A stretch of 64,000 nucleotides of DNA from positions 62,001-126,000 of the forward strand of contig WGNK01000006.1 of assembly GCA_016124535.1 (NCBI GenBank), read 5' to 3'. The DNA comes from Azospirillum sp. (GTDB lineage: Bacteria > Pseudomonadota > Alphaproteobacteria > Azospirillales > Azospirillaceae). The notes below the pieces were generated by a model. The model made no database searches. It had not been told where the DNA came from and saw nothing but the letters and a program-made list of their open reading frames with translations. The position numbers were made by a program, and so were the translations under genes. Below are positions 52,808 to 62,300 of the stretch, piece after piece (position 1 is the stretch's first letter; the number at the start of each line of letters is the position of its first letter).

Positions 52808-53377
52808 ATGTCGGATACCACGCATCCTTCCGGTGCGGGCGTCGTTTCGGGTACCGGCGGCGTGGGCGAAACCCGCCGTGACTTCCTCTATCTGATGACT
52901 GCCGCGATGGGCGGTGTCGGCGCGGCGGTGGTCGCCTGGCCGATCATCGATAGTATGAATCCCGCCGCCGATACCTTGGCCCTGGCCTCCATCGAGGTCG
53001 ACGTTGCGCCGATCGCGGTCGGCCAGTCGATCACGGTGCAATGGCGCGGCAAGCCGGTCTTCATCCGGCATCGCACCGAGAAGGAAATCGAAGAGGCCAA
53101 GCAGGTCGATGTTGCCTCCCTGCGCGACCCCGAAACCGATGCCAAGCGCGCCAAGAAGCCGGAATGGCTGGTGATGGTCGGGGTCTGCACCCATTTGGGT
53201 TGCGTGCCGCTAGGTCAGAAGCCGACCGACCCACGAGGCGAATTCGGCGGCTGGTTCTGTCCCTGCCATGGCTCGCAGTACGACACCTCAGGGCGCATCC
53301 GCAAAGGCCCGGCGCCGAAAAACCTCGAGGTGCCGGCCTACAAATTCGTCACCGACACCAAGATCCAGATCGGCTAG
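52808..53377 (+). CDS. petA: Ubiquinol-cytochrome c reductase iron-sulfur subunit
   Basis: A 189-residue Rieske protein of the bc1 complex. A twin-arginine signal anchor [15 protein letters not shown] near residue 22 is followed by a hinge and the soluble domain. Cluster ligands are Cys127 and His129 in CTHLGC and Cys151 and His154 in CPCHGS, with Cys132 and Cys153 forming the disulfide. It takes electrons from ubiquinol to cytochrome c1. First gene of petABC, with AGGGAGA upstream of the ATG. Confidence 0.97.
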   Translation: MSDTTHPSGAGVVSGTGGVGETRRDFLYLMTAAMGGVGAAVVAWPIIDSMNPAADTLALASIEVDVAPIAVGQSITVQWRGKPVFIRHRTEKEIEEAKQVDVASLRDPETDAKRAKKPEWLVMVGVCTHLGCVPLGQKPTDPRGEFGGWFCPCHGSQYDTSGRIRKGPAPKNLEVPAYKFVTDTKIQIG

Positions 53378-53408
53378 TTGATCGCCTAAGGTTCAGGAGA
53401 CGCCACCA

Positions 53409-54671
53409 ATGGCTCATGCCTCGCAGTTCAAGAATCCGGTGATCAAGTGGATCGACAGTCGACTGCCGATTTTCACGCTGATGCGCCATGAATACGTCGA
53501 CTACCCGATGCCAAAAAACGTCAACTATCTGTGGGCATTCGGCGCGATCGCCATGATCATGCTGATGATCATGATTCTGACCGGCATCATGCTGGCCATG
53601 CAGTACACTCCCAACGCGACGATGGCGTTCGATTCAGTCGAACGGATCATGCGCGACGTCAATTTTGGCTGGCTGCTGCGCTATATGCATTCCAACGGCG
53701 CCGCAATGTTCTTCGTCGCCGTCTATATCCACGTCTTTCGCGGCCTCTATTATGGCTCCTATAAGGAGCCGCGCGAGCTGGTGTGGATGCTCGGCATTGT
53801 CGTGCTGCTGCTGATGATGGCCACCGCCTTCATGGGCTATGTCCTGCCCTGGGGCCAGATGAGCTTCTGGGCCGCCACCGTCATCACCAATCTGTTCTCT
53901 GCCATCCCGGTGGTCGGCGACCCGATCGTGACCTGGCTGTGGGGCGGCTTCTCGGTCGGCAACCCGACGCTCAACCGGTTCTTTGCCCTGCACTACCTGC
54001 TGCCGTTCGTGTTGATCGGCGTTGTCTTGTTGCACACTTCGGCGGTCCATATCGTCGGGACCAACAACCCGCTCGGCATCGACCTGAAGGGACCGCAGGA
54101 CAGCGTGCCGTTCAGCCCCTATGCCTCGGTCAAGGACCTCTATGCGGTCGCGGTATTCCTGATCATCTACGCGGTGTTCGTGTTCTATCAACCCAACTTC
54201 ATGGGTCACCCGGATAACTATATCCCGGCCAACCCGATGGTGACGCCTTCGCATATCGTGCCGGAATGGTATTTCCTGCCGTTCTACGCGATCCTGCGCG
54301 CGATCCCGGATAAGCTGGGCGGCGTCATCGCCATGTTCGGGTCGATCCTGATCCTGTTCGCCCTGCCCTGGCTCGATACCTCCAAGGTGCGCTCCTGTGT
54401 GTTCCGGCCGATTTACCGCTGGTTCTTCTGGCTGCTGCTGCTCGATTGCATCCTGCTCGGCTATGTCGGCTCGCAATTGCCCGAGGGCATTTGGGTCATC
54501 CTCGGCCAGCTCGCGACTTTCTACTATTTCTTCCACTTCCTGGTCCTGATGCCGATCCTCGGCAAACTCGAACGGCCGTTGCCGCTGCCGGAGAGCATCA
54601 GCAAGCCGGTCCTGAAGGGCGGCGGACCCGTCGCGGCCGGTGCCACCGCCAGCACCATGGAGAAGGCATGA
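53409..54671 (+). CDS. petB: Cytochrome b subunit of bc1 complex
   Basis: A 420-residue protein with eight membrane segments that carries two hemes b and both quinone sites. Heme-ligand histidines lie in the second and fourth segments ([15 protein letters not shown] and HYLLPFVL...HTSAVH). The Qo-site PEWY motif is present ([17 protein letters not shown]). Length is typical of alphaproteobacteria. It begins 31 bases after petA, and the end overlaps the petC ATG by four bases. Confidence 0.97.
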   Translation: MAHASQFKNPVIKWIDSRLPIFTLMRHEYVDYPMPKNVNYLWAFGAIAMIMLMIMILTGIMLAMQYTPNATMAFDSVERIMRDVNFGWLLRYMHSNGAAMFFVAVYIHVFRGLYYGSYKEPRELVWMLGIVVLLLMMATAFMGYVLPWGQMSFWAATVITNLFSAIPVVGDPIVTWLWGGFSVGNPTLNRFFALHYLLPFVLIGVVLLHTSAVHIVGTNNPLGIDLKGPQDSVPFSPYASVKDLYAVAVFLIIYAVFVFYQPNFMGHPDNYIPANPMVTPSHIVPEWYFLPFYAILRAIPDKLGGVIAMFGSILILFALPWLDTSKVRSCVFRPIYRWFFWLLLLDCILLGYVGSQLPEGIWVILGQLATFYYFFHFLVLMPILGKLERPLPLPESISKPVLKGGGPVAAGATASTMEKA

Positions 54672-55435
54672 TGCGCGCGCTCAACAAAGTCATCCTGACC
54701 GCCGGCTTGGTCCTGGCGCTGAGCGGACACGCCCAGGCCAACGAGGGTGTTGCGCTTCCGCAGCACGACTGGAGCCACACCGGCGTTTTCGGCACCATCG
54801 ACAAGGCCGCGGCGCAGCGCGGCTTCCAGGTATTCAAGGAGGTCTGCTCGGCCTGCCACTCGGCGCGTCTGATCCGCATCCGCGAACTCAAGGGCATCGG
54901 CTTCAGCGATGCCGATCTGAAGGCGATCGCCGCCGGCTACCAGGTCGCCGACGGCCCCAACGACCAGGGCGAGATGTTCCAGCGTCCGGGCCTGCCCTCG
55001 GACGTCTTCCCCAAGCCGTTCCCCAACGACAACGCCGCCCGCGCCGCCAATAACGGTGCCTTGCCCCCCGACCTGTCGGTGATCGCCAAGGCGCGCAAGG
55101 GTGGCGAAGACTATATCGCGGCACTGCTGACCGGCTACACTGAGGCGCCGGCCGACTTCAAGCTCAACGAGGGCATGTCTTACAACAAGTACTTCACCGG
55201 CCATCAGATCGCCATGCCCCAGGTGGTCAACGACGATGGCGTGACCTACTCAGATGGCACCAAGGCGACCAAAGACCAGATCGCCTATGACGTCGCGACG
55301 TTTCTGACCTTTGTCGCGGAACCGTCGATGGATCAGCGCAAGCAGACCGGCATGAAAGTGATACTGTTTCTGATCGTGCTGTCCGGACTGCTTTACGCGA
55401 CCAAACGGCACCTCTGGCGGAACGTCGAACATTGA
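54668..55435 (+). CDS. petC: Cytochrome c1 subunit of bc1 complex
   Basis: A 255-residue periplasmic c-type cytochrome with a signal peptide ([19 protein letters not shown]...), heme site CSACH near residue 56, and a C-terminal membrane anchor ([22 protein letters not shown]). Its methionine ligand is probably in the region after HQIAMPQV. The start is the ATG at 54668 overlapping the petB stop; GGAGAAGG precedes it. It is the last gene of the operon, followed by a strong terminator. Confidence 0.96.
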   Translation: MMRALNKVILTAGLVLALSGHAQANEGVALPQHDWSHTGVFGTIDKAAAQRGFQVFKEVCSACHSARLIRIRELKGIGFSDADLKAIAAGYQVADGPNDQGEMFQRPGLPSDVFPKPFPNDNAARAANNGALPPDLSVIAKARKGGEDYIAALLTGYTEAPADFKLNEGMSYNKYFTGHQIAMPQVVNDDGVTYSDGTKATKDQIAYDVATFLTFVAEPSMDQRKQTGMKVILFLIVLSGLLYATKRHLWRNVEH

Positions 55436-55447
55436 CCGAACGGTGGC

Positions 55448-55477
55448 AAGGGGGGCTTCGGCCCCCCTTCTCATTTT
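55448..55477 (+). terminator. Terminator of petABC
   Basis: AAGGGGGGC-TTCG-GCCCCCCTT, a perfect 9-bp stem with a UUCG-type tetraloop, is followed by CTCATTTT. Confidence 0.85.
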
Positions 55478-55680
55478 CGTGACAGAGTTTGGACGATGGT
55501 TGGTCGCGTCTTCGGGCGCGGTGGCGTCGCCGATTTTTTTGTTGATTTGGGACCCGCCGATCGTAACCCTCTCGACGATCGGTGCCATCGCCGCAATTTC
55601 GGGCGCTGGCACCTAGGGCCGGCCCGCCGAATTTCTCAATCCGATCAAAACGTCAAACGACTCTGCCGGGAAAGACGATC

Positions 55681-56526
55681 ATGAACGAGCTGATTACGGC
55701 GATTGACCACGCGATCGTCGGGGTTGAAAATCTGGATGCCGCGCGCGCCGACTGGACAGCGCTCGGCTTCACCCTGACCCCACGGGGGCGCCACGTTGGC
55801 TGGGGCACCGCCAATCACGGCATCATGTTTCCCAACGACTATGTCACCCTGCTCGCGATCGTCGACCCCGGTCAGTTCGTCAACAATCTCGACAGCTTTC
55901 TGGAGCAGCGCGGCCCCGGACTGCTCGGCATCGCGCTCAACACCCCCGACGCCGCCGCCGCCCATGGCCTGCTGAGCGGGCTCGGGCTGACCGAGGCGCC
56001 AAGGCCGCTCAGCCGCTTCATCGATTTGCCCAACGGTACCGCCGAAGCGCGCTTTCACAATGTCCTGTTCAAGGCCGGTGGCCTGCCCGGCGTCAATGCC
56101 TACATCATTGAACACCTGACCCCGGAACTGATCCGCAGCCCCGATTGGATCACCCACCCCAACGGCGCGATCGGGCTGGAAGGCGTTTCGGTGATGGTCG
56201 AAGAACCGCGCGATCTGATCGAAACCTACCAGACCCTGTTCGGACGGCCGGCCCTGGAGACCGGTCACGGTCGGCTCGACGTGACGATCGGCTCCCATAT
56301 CCTGCGGCTGCTGTCGCGCGACCGTCTGGTCCACCGCTATCCGGGCCTGGAGATCCCCCACGAGACGCCGCACGCGCTGGTCCTGACCTTGCGGTGTGCC
56401 GACCTCCTGACCACCCGCAAATTCCTCACCGACCGGGGCTACGCCCTGGTCCCGGTCCAGGGTCTGCGCCTGGTTCTGCCGCCAACGGCGCAGCGCCGGA
56501 TGATTATCGAATTCGTGCCGGGTTGA
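55681..56526 (+). CDS. Glyoxalase/VOC superfamily protein
   Basis: A 281-residue protein of the Glyoxalase_3-like branch of the vicinal-oxygen-chelate fold, probably with two modules. It starts with MNELITAIDHAIVGVENLDAA, has FTLTPRGRHVGWGTANHGIMF, and ends RRMIIEFVPG. The metal-binding histidine in IDHAIVGV and a Glu near the end fit the fold. Substrate unknown. ATG at 55681; no strong ribosome site is visible. The DMT gene follows almost without a gap. Confidence 0.85.
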   Translation: MNELITAIDHAIVGVENLDAARADWTALGFTLTPRGRHVGWGTANHGIMFPNDYVTLLAIVDPGQFVNNLDSFLEQRGPGLLGIALNTPDAAAAHGLLSGLGLTEAPRPLSRFIDLPNGTAEARFHNVLFKAGGLPGVNAYIIEHLTPELIRSPDWITHPNGAIGLEGVSVMVEEPRDLIETYQTLFGRPALETGHGRLDVTIGSHILRLLSRDRLVHRYPGLEIPHETPHALVLTLRCADLLTTRKFLTDRGYALVPVQGLRLVLPPTAQRRMIIEFVPG

Positions 56527-56528
56527 GC

Positions 56529-57446
56529 GTGGTGGCGGCAAGCGCAGTCACGGCAACCGACCGCGGGTCGATCCGGCGCGCCACCGCGGTGGGCGCCGTG
56601 GCGATTGTGATGTGGTCGACTTTGGCGATGCTGACCACGCTGAGCGGTGCCGTGCCGCCGTTCCAACTGGTCGCCATGGCGTTCACTGTCGCCTTCCTGG
56701 TCGGCAGCCTCACCGCCGCGCTCCGCGGCCGTGGCGCCTTCCAGCACTTTCGCCAGCCGACCGCGGCCTGGCTGTTGGGCGTCGGCGGACTGTTCGGTTA
56801 TCATTTCTGCTATTTCCTGGCGCTGCGATTGGCGCCACCGGTCGAGGCCAACCTGCTCAACTACCTGTGGCCGCTGCTGATCGTCCTGTTCTCCGGATTG
56901 CTGCCGGGCGAGCGCCTGGGCTGGCCCCATGCGCTGGGCGCGCTCTCGGGGCTGGCCGGAACCGTCTTGCTGGTGACCGGCGGCGGCGCGGTCGCGATCC
57001 GCCCGGAATTCCTGGCCGGCTACGCTTCGGCGCTGGCCTGCGGCGTGATCTGGTCGGGCTATTCCGTGCTGAACCGGCGCTTCGGCGAGGTGCCGACCGA
57101 GGCCGTCGGGGCGTTCTGCCTGGCCACCGCGGTGCTGGCCGCCCTCTGCCACGCTCTGTTCGAGACCACGGTCACACCGGAAGGCTGGCAGTGGCTGGCG
57201 ATTCTGGCGATGGGGCTGGGACCGGTCGGCGCCGCCTTCTTTGTCTGGGACTATGGCTGCAAACACGGCGACATCCGGTCGTTGGGCGTCCTCGCCTATG
57301 CCACGCCGATGCTCTCCACCCTTCTTCTGATCGTCTCGGGCCGTGCGCAGCAGAATTGGGTGGTCTGGACGGCCTGCGCGCTGATCGTCGGTGGCGCAGT
57401 GCTGGCCAGCCGCGACTTGTTCAAGGGGGGCTCCGCCCCCCTGTGA
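56529..57446 (+). CDS. DMT/EamA family exporter, YddG-like
   Basis: A 305-residue inner-membrane protein with ten hydrophobic segments in two EamA repeats. Signature stretches include GYHFCYFLALRLAPPVEANLLNYLWPLL and the second-half FVWDYGCKHGDIRSLGVLAYATPMLSTLLL, which resemble aromatic amino-acid exporters of the YddG type. The start is uncertain: GTG 56529 or TTG 56523, overlapping the VOC stop. Its last codons lie in a dispersed palindromic repeat. Confidence 0.85.
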   Translation: MVAASAVTATDRGSIRRATAVGAVAIVMWSTLAMLTTLSGAVPPFQLVAMAFTVAFLVGSLTAALRGRGAFQHFRQPTAAWLLGVGGLFGYHFCYFLALRLAPPVEANLLNYLWPLLIVLFSGLLPGERLGWPHALGALSGLAGTVLLVTGGGAVAIRPEFLAGYASALACGVIWSGYSVLNRRFGEVPTEAVGAFCLATAVLAALCHALFETTVTPEGWQWLAILAMGLGPVGAAFFVWDYGCKHGDIRSLGVLAYATPMLSTLLLIVSGRAQQNWVVWTACALIVGGAVLASRDLFKGGSAPL

Positions 57447-57484
57447 CCCGTTGCCAAAGACCGTGGGCCTTTGGAAACCATTTT
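57424..57484. repeat. Dispersed palindromic repeat, copy 2
   Basis: AGGGGGGC-TCC-GCCCCCCT at 57424-57442 and a CCAAAG..CTTTGG dyad at 57454-57473, the reverse orientation of the element at 26694-26750. The left dyad includes the last codons of the DMT gene. Confidence 0.7.
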
Positions 57485-57498
57485 GGGAATCTCACCGG

Positions 57499-59304
57499 AT
57501 GACGTCCGCCAGCCGTCCCGAACGCCATGGGCCTCGCGGCCCGCGGCACGGATCAGCGAGTCAGCGCCCGCTGTTGCGCTTCCTCAGCGACCTGTGGGCT
57601 TTGGCCCGGCCCTACTGGTTCTCCGAGGATCGCTGGGCCGGTCGCGGTCTGCTGGCGGTGATCGTCGGCCTGAACCTCGGGCTGGTCTTCCTCAACGTGG
57701 TGTTCAACGAGTGGAATAATCTTTTTTATAATGCCTTGCAGGACAAGGACTATCCGGGCTTTCTCCACCAGATGATCCGGTTTTCCTGGCTGGCCGCCCT
57801 CTATATCCTGGTCGCGGTCTACCAGCTCTACCTGAACCAGATGCTGCAGATCCGCTGGCGACGCTGGATGACCGAGCGTACCCTGGAAGACTGGCTGGCT
57901 GACCAGACCTATTACCGCCTGCAATTCGCCGCAACCAATGCCGACAACCCCGACCAGCGGATCGCCGAAGACCTCAGGCTGTTCGTCGAGCTGACCCTGC
58001 GGATCACTCTCGGGCTGATGAACTCGGTGGTGACCCTGGTGTCGTTCCTCGGCATCTTGTGGGTACTGTCCGGCGCCCTGACCATCCCATTGCCGGGAGC
58101 CGAAATCGTCGTACCGGGCTATATGGTCTGGGTCGCCCTGGTCTATGCCGCAATCGGCACCTGGCTCACCCACAAGATCGGCCACCCCCTGATCGGGCTG
58201 AATTTCCAGCAGCAGCGCTTCGAGGCGGATTTCCGCTTTTCGCTGGTCCGTTTGCGCGAAAACGCCGAGGGCGTCGCGCTCTATCGCGGCGAGGCCGCCG
58301 AAGCCAAAGGGTTCGGCGATCGCTTCAGCCACGTCGTGACCAATTGGTGGGATATCATGCGATGCCAGAAGCGGTTGACCTGGCTCACCTCCGGCTATGG
58401 CCAGATCGCCATCATCTTTCCCTATATCGTGGCCGCGCCGCGCTATTTCGGCGGACAGTTCCAACTGGGCGACCTGATGCAGACCGCCTCAGCCTTCGGC
58501 AATGTCCAGAGCGCGCTCAGCTGGTTCATCGATGCCTATGTTCTGTTGACCGAATGGCGTGCCACGGTCGACCGCCTGACCGGCTTCCGCGCCGCTGTCG
58601 CGGCAACCCGCGCCGTCGCGCTGCTGACTCCCCAGATCGTCCGGGCTGCCGGCCACCCCACCGGGGCCGAGCCGCAATTGCGGGTCCGCGACCTGACCCT
58701 GGCGCTCCCCAACGGCGCACCGCTGATCCGTGCCGATTTCACCGTAGCGCGGGGTGAGGCCGTGCTGGTGACCGGACCGTCGGGTTCGGGCAAAAGCACC
58801 TTGTTCCGGGCACTGGCGGGCATCTGGCCCTACGGCAACGGTGCCATCGACCTGCCGGGCGATGACACGCTGTTGTTCCTGCCGCAGAAGCCCTATCTGC
58901 CGATCGGCGCGCTGAAGGCGGCCACCGCCTATCCGGCGGCTCCCGAGCGCTTCACCGACCAGGAGGTGGCCGAAGCCTTGACCGCCTGCGGCTTGGCCAG
59001 CCTGGCCGGCCAACTCGACCAGGTCGACCACTGGAGCCAAAGGCTATCCGGCGGCGAGCAACAGCGGGTGGCGATCGCGCGGGCGGTGCTCAATCGGCCG
59101 GACTGGCTGTTCCTCGACGAGGCGACCTCGGCCTGCGACCCCGCCGCCGCCGACCAGCTCTATCGCCTGGTGCGCGAGCGGCTGCCCCGGACCACCCTGG
59201 TCAGCATCGGTCACCGGACCGAACTGGCCCTGCTCCACCAGCGGCGCCTGGAGGTGCGGGGCACTGGCGGCACTCCCGCTCGGCTGACCGAGCCGGCGGC
59301 CTGA
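57499..59304 (+). CDS. ABC transporter with fused permease and ATPase, SbmA/YddA-like
   Basis: A 601-residue half-transporter. Six membrane segments lie in about 1-390 with the family marker FNEWNNLFYNALQDKD and ENAEGVALYRGEAAE. The ATPase domain has Walker A GPSGSGKST, signature LSGGEQQRVAIARA and Walker B LFLDEATSACD. The pattern matches the YddA/BacA/ABCD-type class, which handles peptides, cobalamin or long-chain acyl compounds. Start ATG 57499. Its stop directly abuts the stop of the convergent repeat-protein gene. Confidence 0.9.
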   Translation: MTSASRPERHGPRGPRHGSASQRPLLRFLSDLWALARPYWFSEDRWAGRGLLAVIVGLNLGLVFLNVVFNEWNNLFYNALQDKDYPGFLHQMIRFSWLAALYILVAVYQLYLNQMLQIRWRRWMTERTLEDWLADQTYYRLQFAATNADNPDQRIAEDLRLFVELTLRITLGLMNSVVTLVSFLGILWVLSGALTIPLPGAEIVVPGYMVWVALVYAAIGTWLTHKIGHPLIGLNFQQQRFEADFRFSLVRLRENAEGVALYRGEAAEAKGFGDRFSHVVTNWWDIMRCQKRLTWLTSGYGQIAIIFPYIVAAPRYFGGQFQLGDLMQTASAFGNVQSALSWFIDAYVLLTEWRATVDRLTGFRAAVAATRAVALLTPQIVRAAGHPTGAEPQLRVRDLTLALPNGAPLIRADFTVARGEAVLVTGPSGSGKSTLFRALAGIWPYGNGAIDLPGDDTLLFLPQKPYLPIGALKAATAYPAAPERFTDQEVAEALTACGLASLAGQLDQVDHWSQRLSGGEQQRVAIARAVLNRPDWLFLDEATSACDPAAADQLYRLVRERLPRTTLVSIGHRTELALLHQRRLEVRGTGGTPARLTEPAA

Positions 59305-62300
59305 TCAATCCCACAGGAAATTTTCGGTACTGAGCGAGCTACCGTTGACCCCGGTCAGGGTGATCTGAATATCGGCAGTGCTGCCGCTGCCGTCGGTATC
59401 GACGGTCAGCACCTTGGTCGCGTTGTTGAAATAGGCTTCGGAATTGCCCGAACCGGTGAAGGCTGCGTCTTGGACCAGACTGAAGCTGCCGGTCAACAGC
59501 CCATGGAAATAGAGCTGGTCGGTCTTGACGAAAAAATCACTGATGGTATCGGCGGATCCCGGCGCGGACTCGGTCAGCGCGCTATAGACGATCACGTCGT
59601 TGCCGGCACCGGTGGTGATCACATCGGCGCCGCTGCCGCCGCGAATGGTGTCGGAACCGATGCCGGCGATGATCGTGGTGGCATTCGCGCTGCCGACGGT
59701 CAGGCTATCCCCGGCATTGCCGCCGATCAGGGTCTGAACGTGGCTGGCGGTGACATCGCTGGCCGCCGAAGTCGCCAGTTTCAGGGAATTGCTGCCGCCC
59801 GCAAGGTCGATCGCACCGCTGAATCCGGTGCCCAGAGTGATCGAATCGTTGCCGCTGCCGCCGATCAGCGTTTCGACATTGCTGACCGTCATGCTGTTGA
59901 CGAAATTACCCAGCGTCAGGGAATCATTGCCGGCGCCCAAATCGATCACGCCGCGAACCACGCCGGTCGCCAGCGTCACCTGATCGTCGTCGCTGCCGCC
60001 GATCAGCGTTTCGATGTTGCTGGCGGTCACGGTATTGGCGAAATCCCCGAGCGTCAGCCGGTCGATGCCGCTGCCGAGATCGATCGCCATGCCGGTCGCG
60101 GCCGTGCCCAACGTGACGTAGTCGCGCCCGAGCCCGCCGGTCAGGGTCTCGACATCGAACACGGTGATGGAATTGAGCGAGTTGCCCAAGGTCACCACGT
60201 CGGTCGAAGCGCCGCCGATCAGGGTCTCGACATAGTTCACGGTCAGGGTGTTATCGCCGGTGCCGGACAGCGTCAGCTGGTCATCGCCCGCCTTGAGATC
60301 GACCAAAATCCCGGTCACGGCATCGCCAAGTACCACATGGTCGACGGAGGCGCCGCCGATCAGGGTCTCGACCGAGGTCACGGTCAGGGTATTGGCACCG
60401 CGGGAGTACAAGGTCAGGCGATCGGTGCCATCTCCCAGATCGATTTCCATCCCGGTAACCGTGCCGCCCAGGGTTACCCGATCGTCCAGGGTGCCGCCAA
60501 AAAGGGTCTCGACATCGGTGACGACGATGGAATTGGCGGCATCGCCCAGCGTCACGACGTCGACACCGGCACCGCCGACCAGCGTTTCGACGTTGCTCAG
60601 CGTCAGCTGATTGTCGCCGGCACTGGACAGCGTCAGGCGGTCGGTCCCGGAGCCGAGATCGATGATCATGCCGCCGACCGCTTCGCCCAGCACGACGCGG
60701 TCGATCCCGATGCCGCCGGTCAGCGTCTCGACCCCGGTCACCGTCATCAGATTAGACGGGCCCGACAGGGTCACCTCGTCGGTGAAAGCACCGCCGGTCA
60801 GGATCTCGACATTGGCCACGGTCAGGGTGTTGTCGCCGGCATCGGACAAGGTCAGTTGATCGATCTGGCCGCCCAGGTCGACCACCATGCCGGTGACCGC
60901 GTCGCCCATGACCACGGTGTCCTGACGCCCGCCGCCGGTCAGCGTCTCGACCCCGGTGACCTCGATGGTTCCCCCGGTATTGCCCAGGGTCACGGCATCG
61001 GTGCCGGTCCCGCCGGCAAGCGTCTCGATGCCGGAAATGGTCATGGTGTTGCCGCCGTCGCCGAGCACCACCACATCGACTGACGCGCCGCCGGTCAGCG
61101 TTTCAACATTGCTGACCGTGAGATCGTTGTCGCCGGCGCTCGACAGCGTCAGTTCGTCGGTGCCGCCGCCGAGATCGACATAGATTCCGAGCGCCGAACT
61201 CCCGAGCGTGATCAGGTCGGCCGACTGGCCGCCGAGCAAGGTCTCGACACCGAACACGGTCATGGAATTGACCGTGTCGGACAATGATACGACATCGGCG
61301 AAATCGCCGCCGACCAGGGTCTCGATCCGTGCGACGGTCAGGGTGTTGTCGCCACCGCTCGACAGGACCAGACGGTCGTTGCCGACCCCGAGATCGACGG
61401 TGACCCCGGTCACCGCGTCCTCGAAGATGACGACGTCGGTGCTGGCGCCGCCGAGCAGGGTTTCAATCCCGGATACCGTCACGGTATTGCCGAGATGGCC
61501 GAGGGAAACCACGTCGGTCGAGGCGCCGCCGGTCAGAAATTCAGCATTGTAGACCGTCAGCGTGTTGTCGCCGGCGTCGGACAGGATCAGCTGGTCGGTC
61601 CCCGAGCCAAGGTCGATGTAGACGCCGCTGGCCGCGACCGACAGGGTCACCGTATCGGCCTTGCTGCCGCCAGTCAGGATTTCGACATTGCCGACGGTCA
61701 ACAGATTGGCGCCGCTGCTGCTCAGCGTCAGCCGGTCGATGCCCGCGCCGAGATCGACCTCGATCCCGGTCGCCGCCGCCGCCATCGTCACCGCATCCGC
61801 GCCGGTGCCGCCGAACAGGGTCTCGATGTCGCTGACCGTGACCGTGTTGCCGAGGTCGCCCAGCGTCACGACATCGATCGAGGCGCCGCCGAGCAGGCGC
61901 TCGACGCCGCCGACGGTCAGGCTGTTGGCGTCGGCGCTGGACAAGGTCAGGAGATCGATACCCCGCCCCAGATCGACCACCATGCCGGTGACGGCATTCG
62001 CCAGCGTGACGGTATCGGCGCCCAGACCACCGGTCAGGGTTTCCACCCCGTCGACGATGGTCACGGTATTGCCGGTGCTGCCGAGCCGGACCACGTCGGT
62101 GCCGGTCCCGCCGGTCAGGGTTTCGATGCCGCCGATCGTAACCGTGTTGCCACCATCGCCGAGCCGGACGACATCGACCGAATTGCCGCCGGTGAGCAGC
62201 TCGACCGCGCTCACCGTGATGGTATTGCCGGTGTTGCCGAGCTTGACCACATCGGTACCGGTCCCGCCGATCAGGGTCTCGATCGCCGACAACGTGATCG

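Noticed and set aside
59470..61083. Long plus-strand frame in the repeat-protein region
   Set aside because: Antisense of a clear repeat protein; its own repeats are only the mirror of the minus-strand units.
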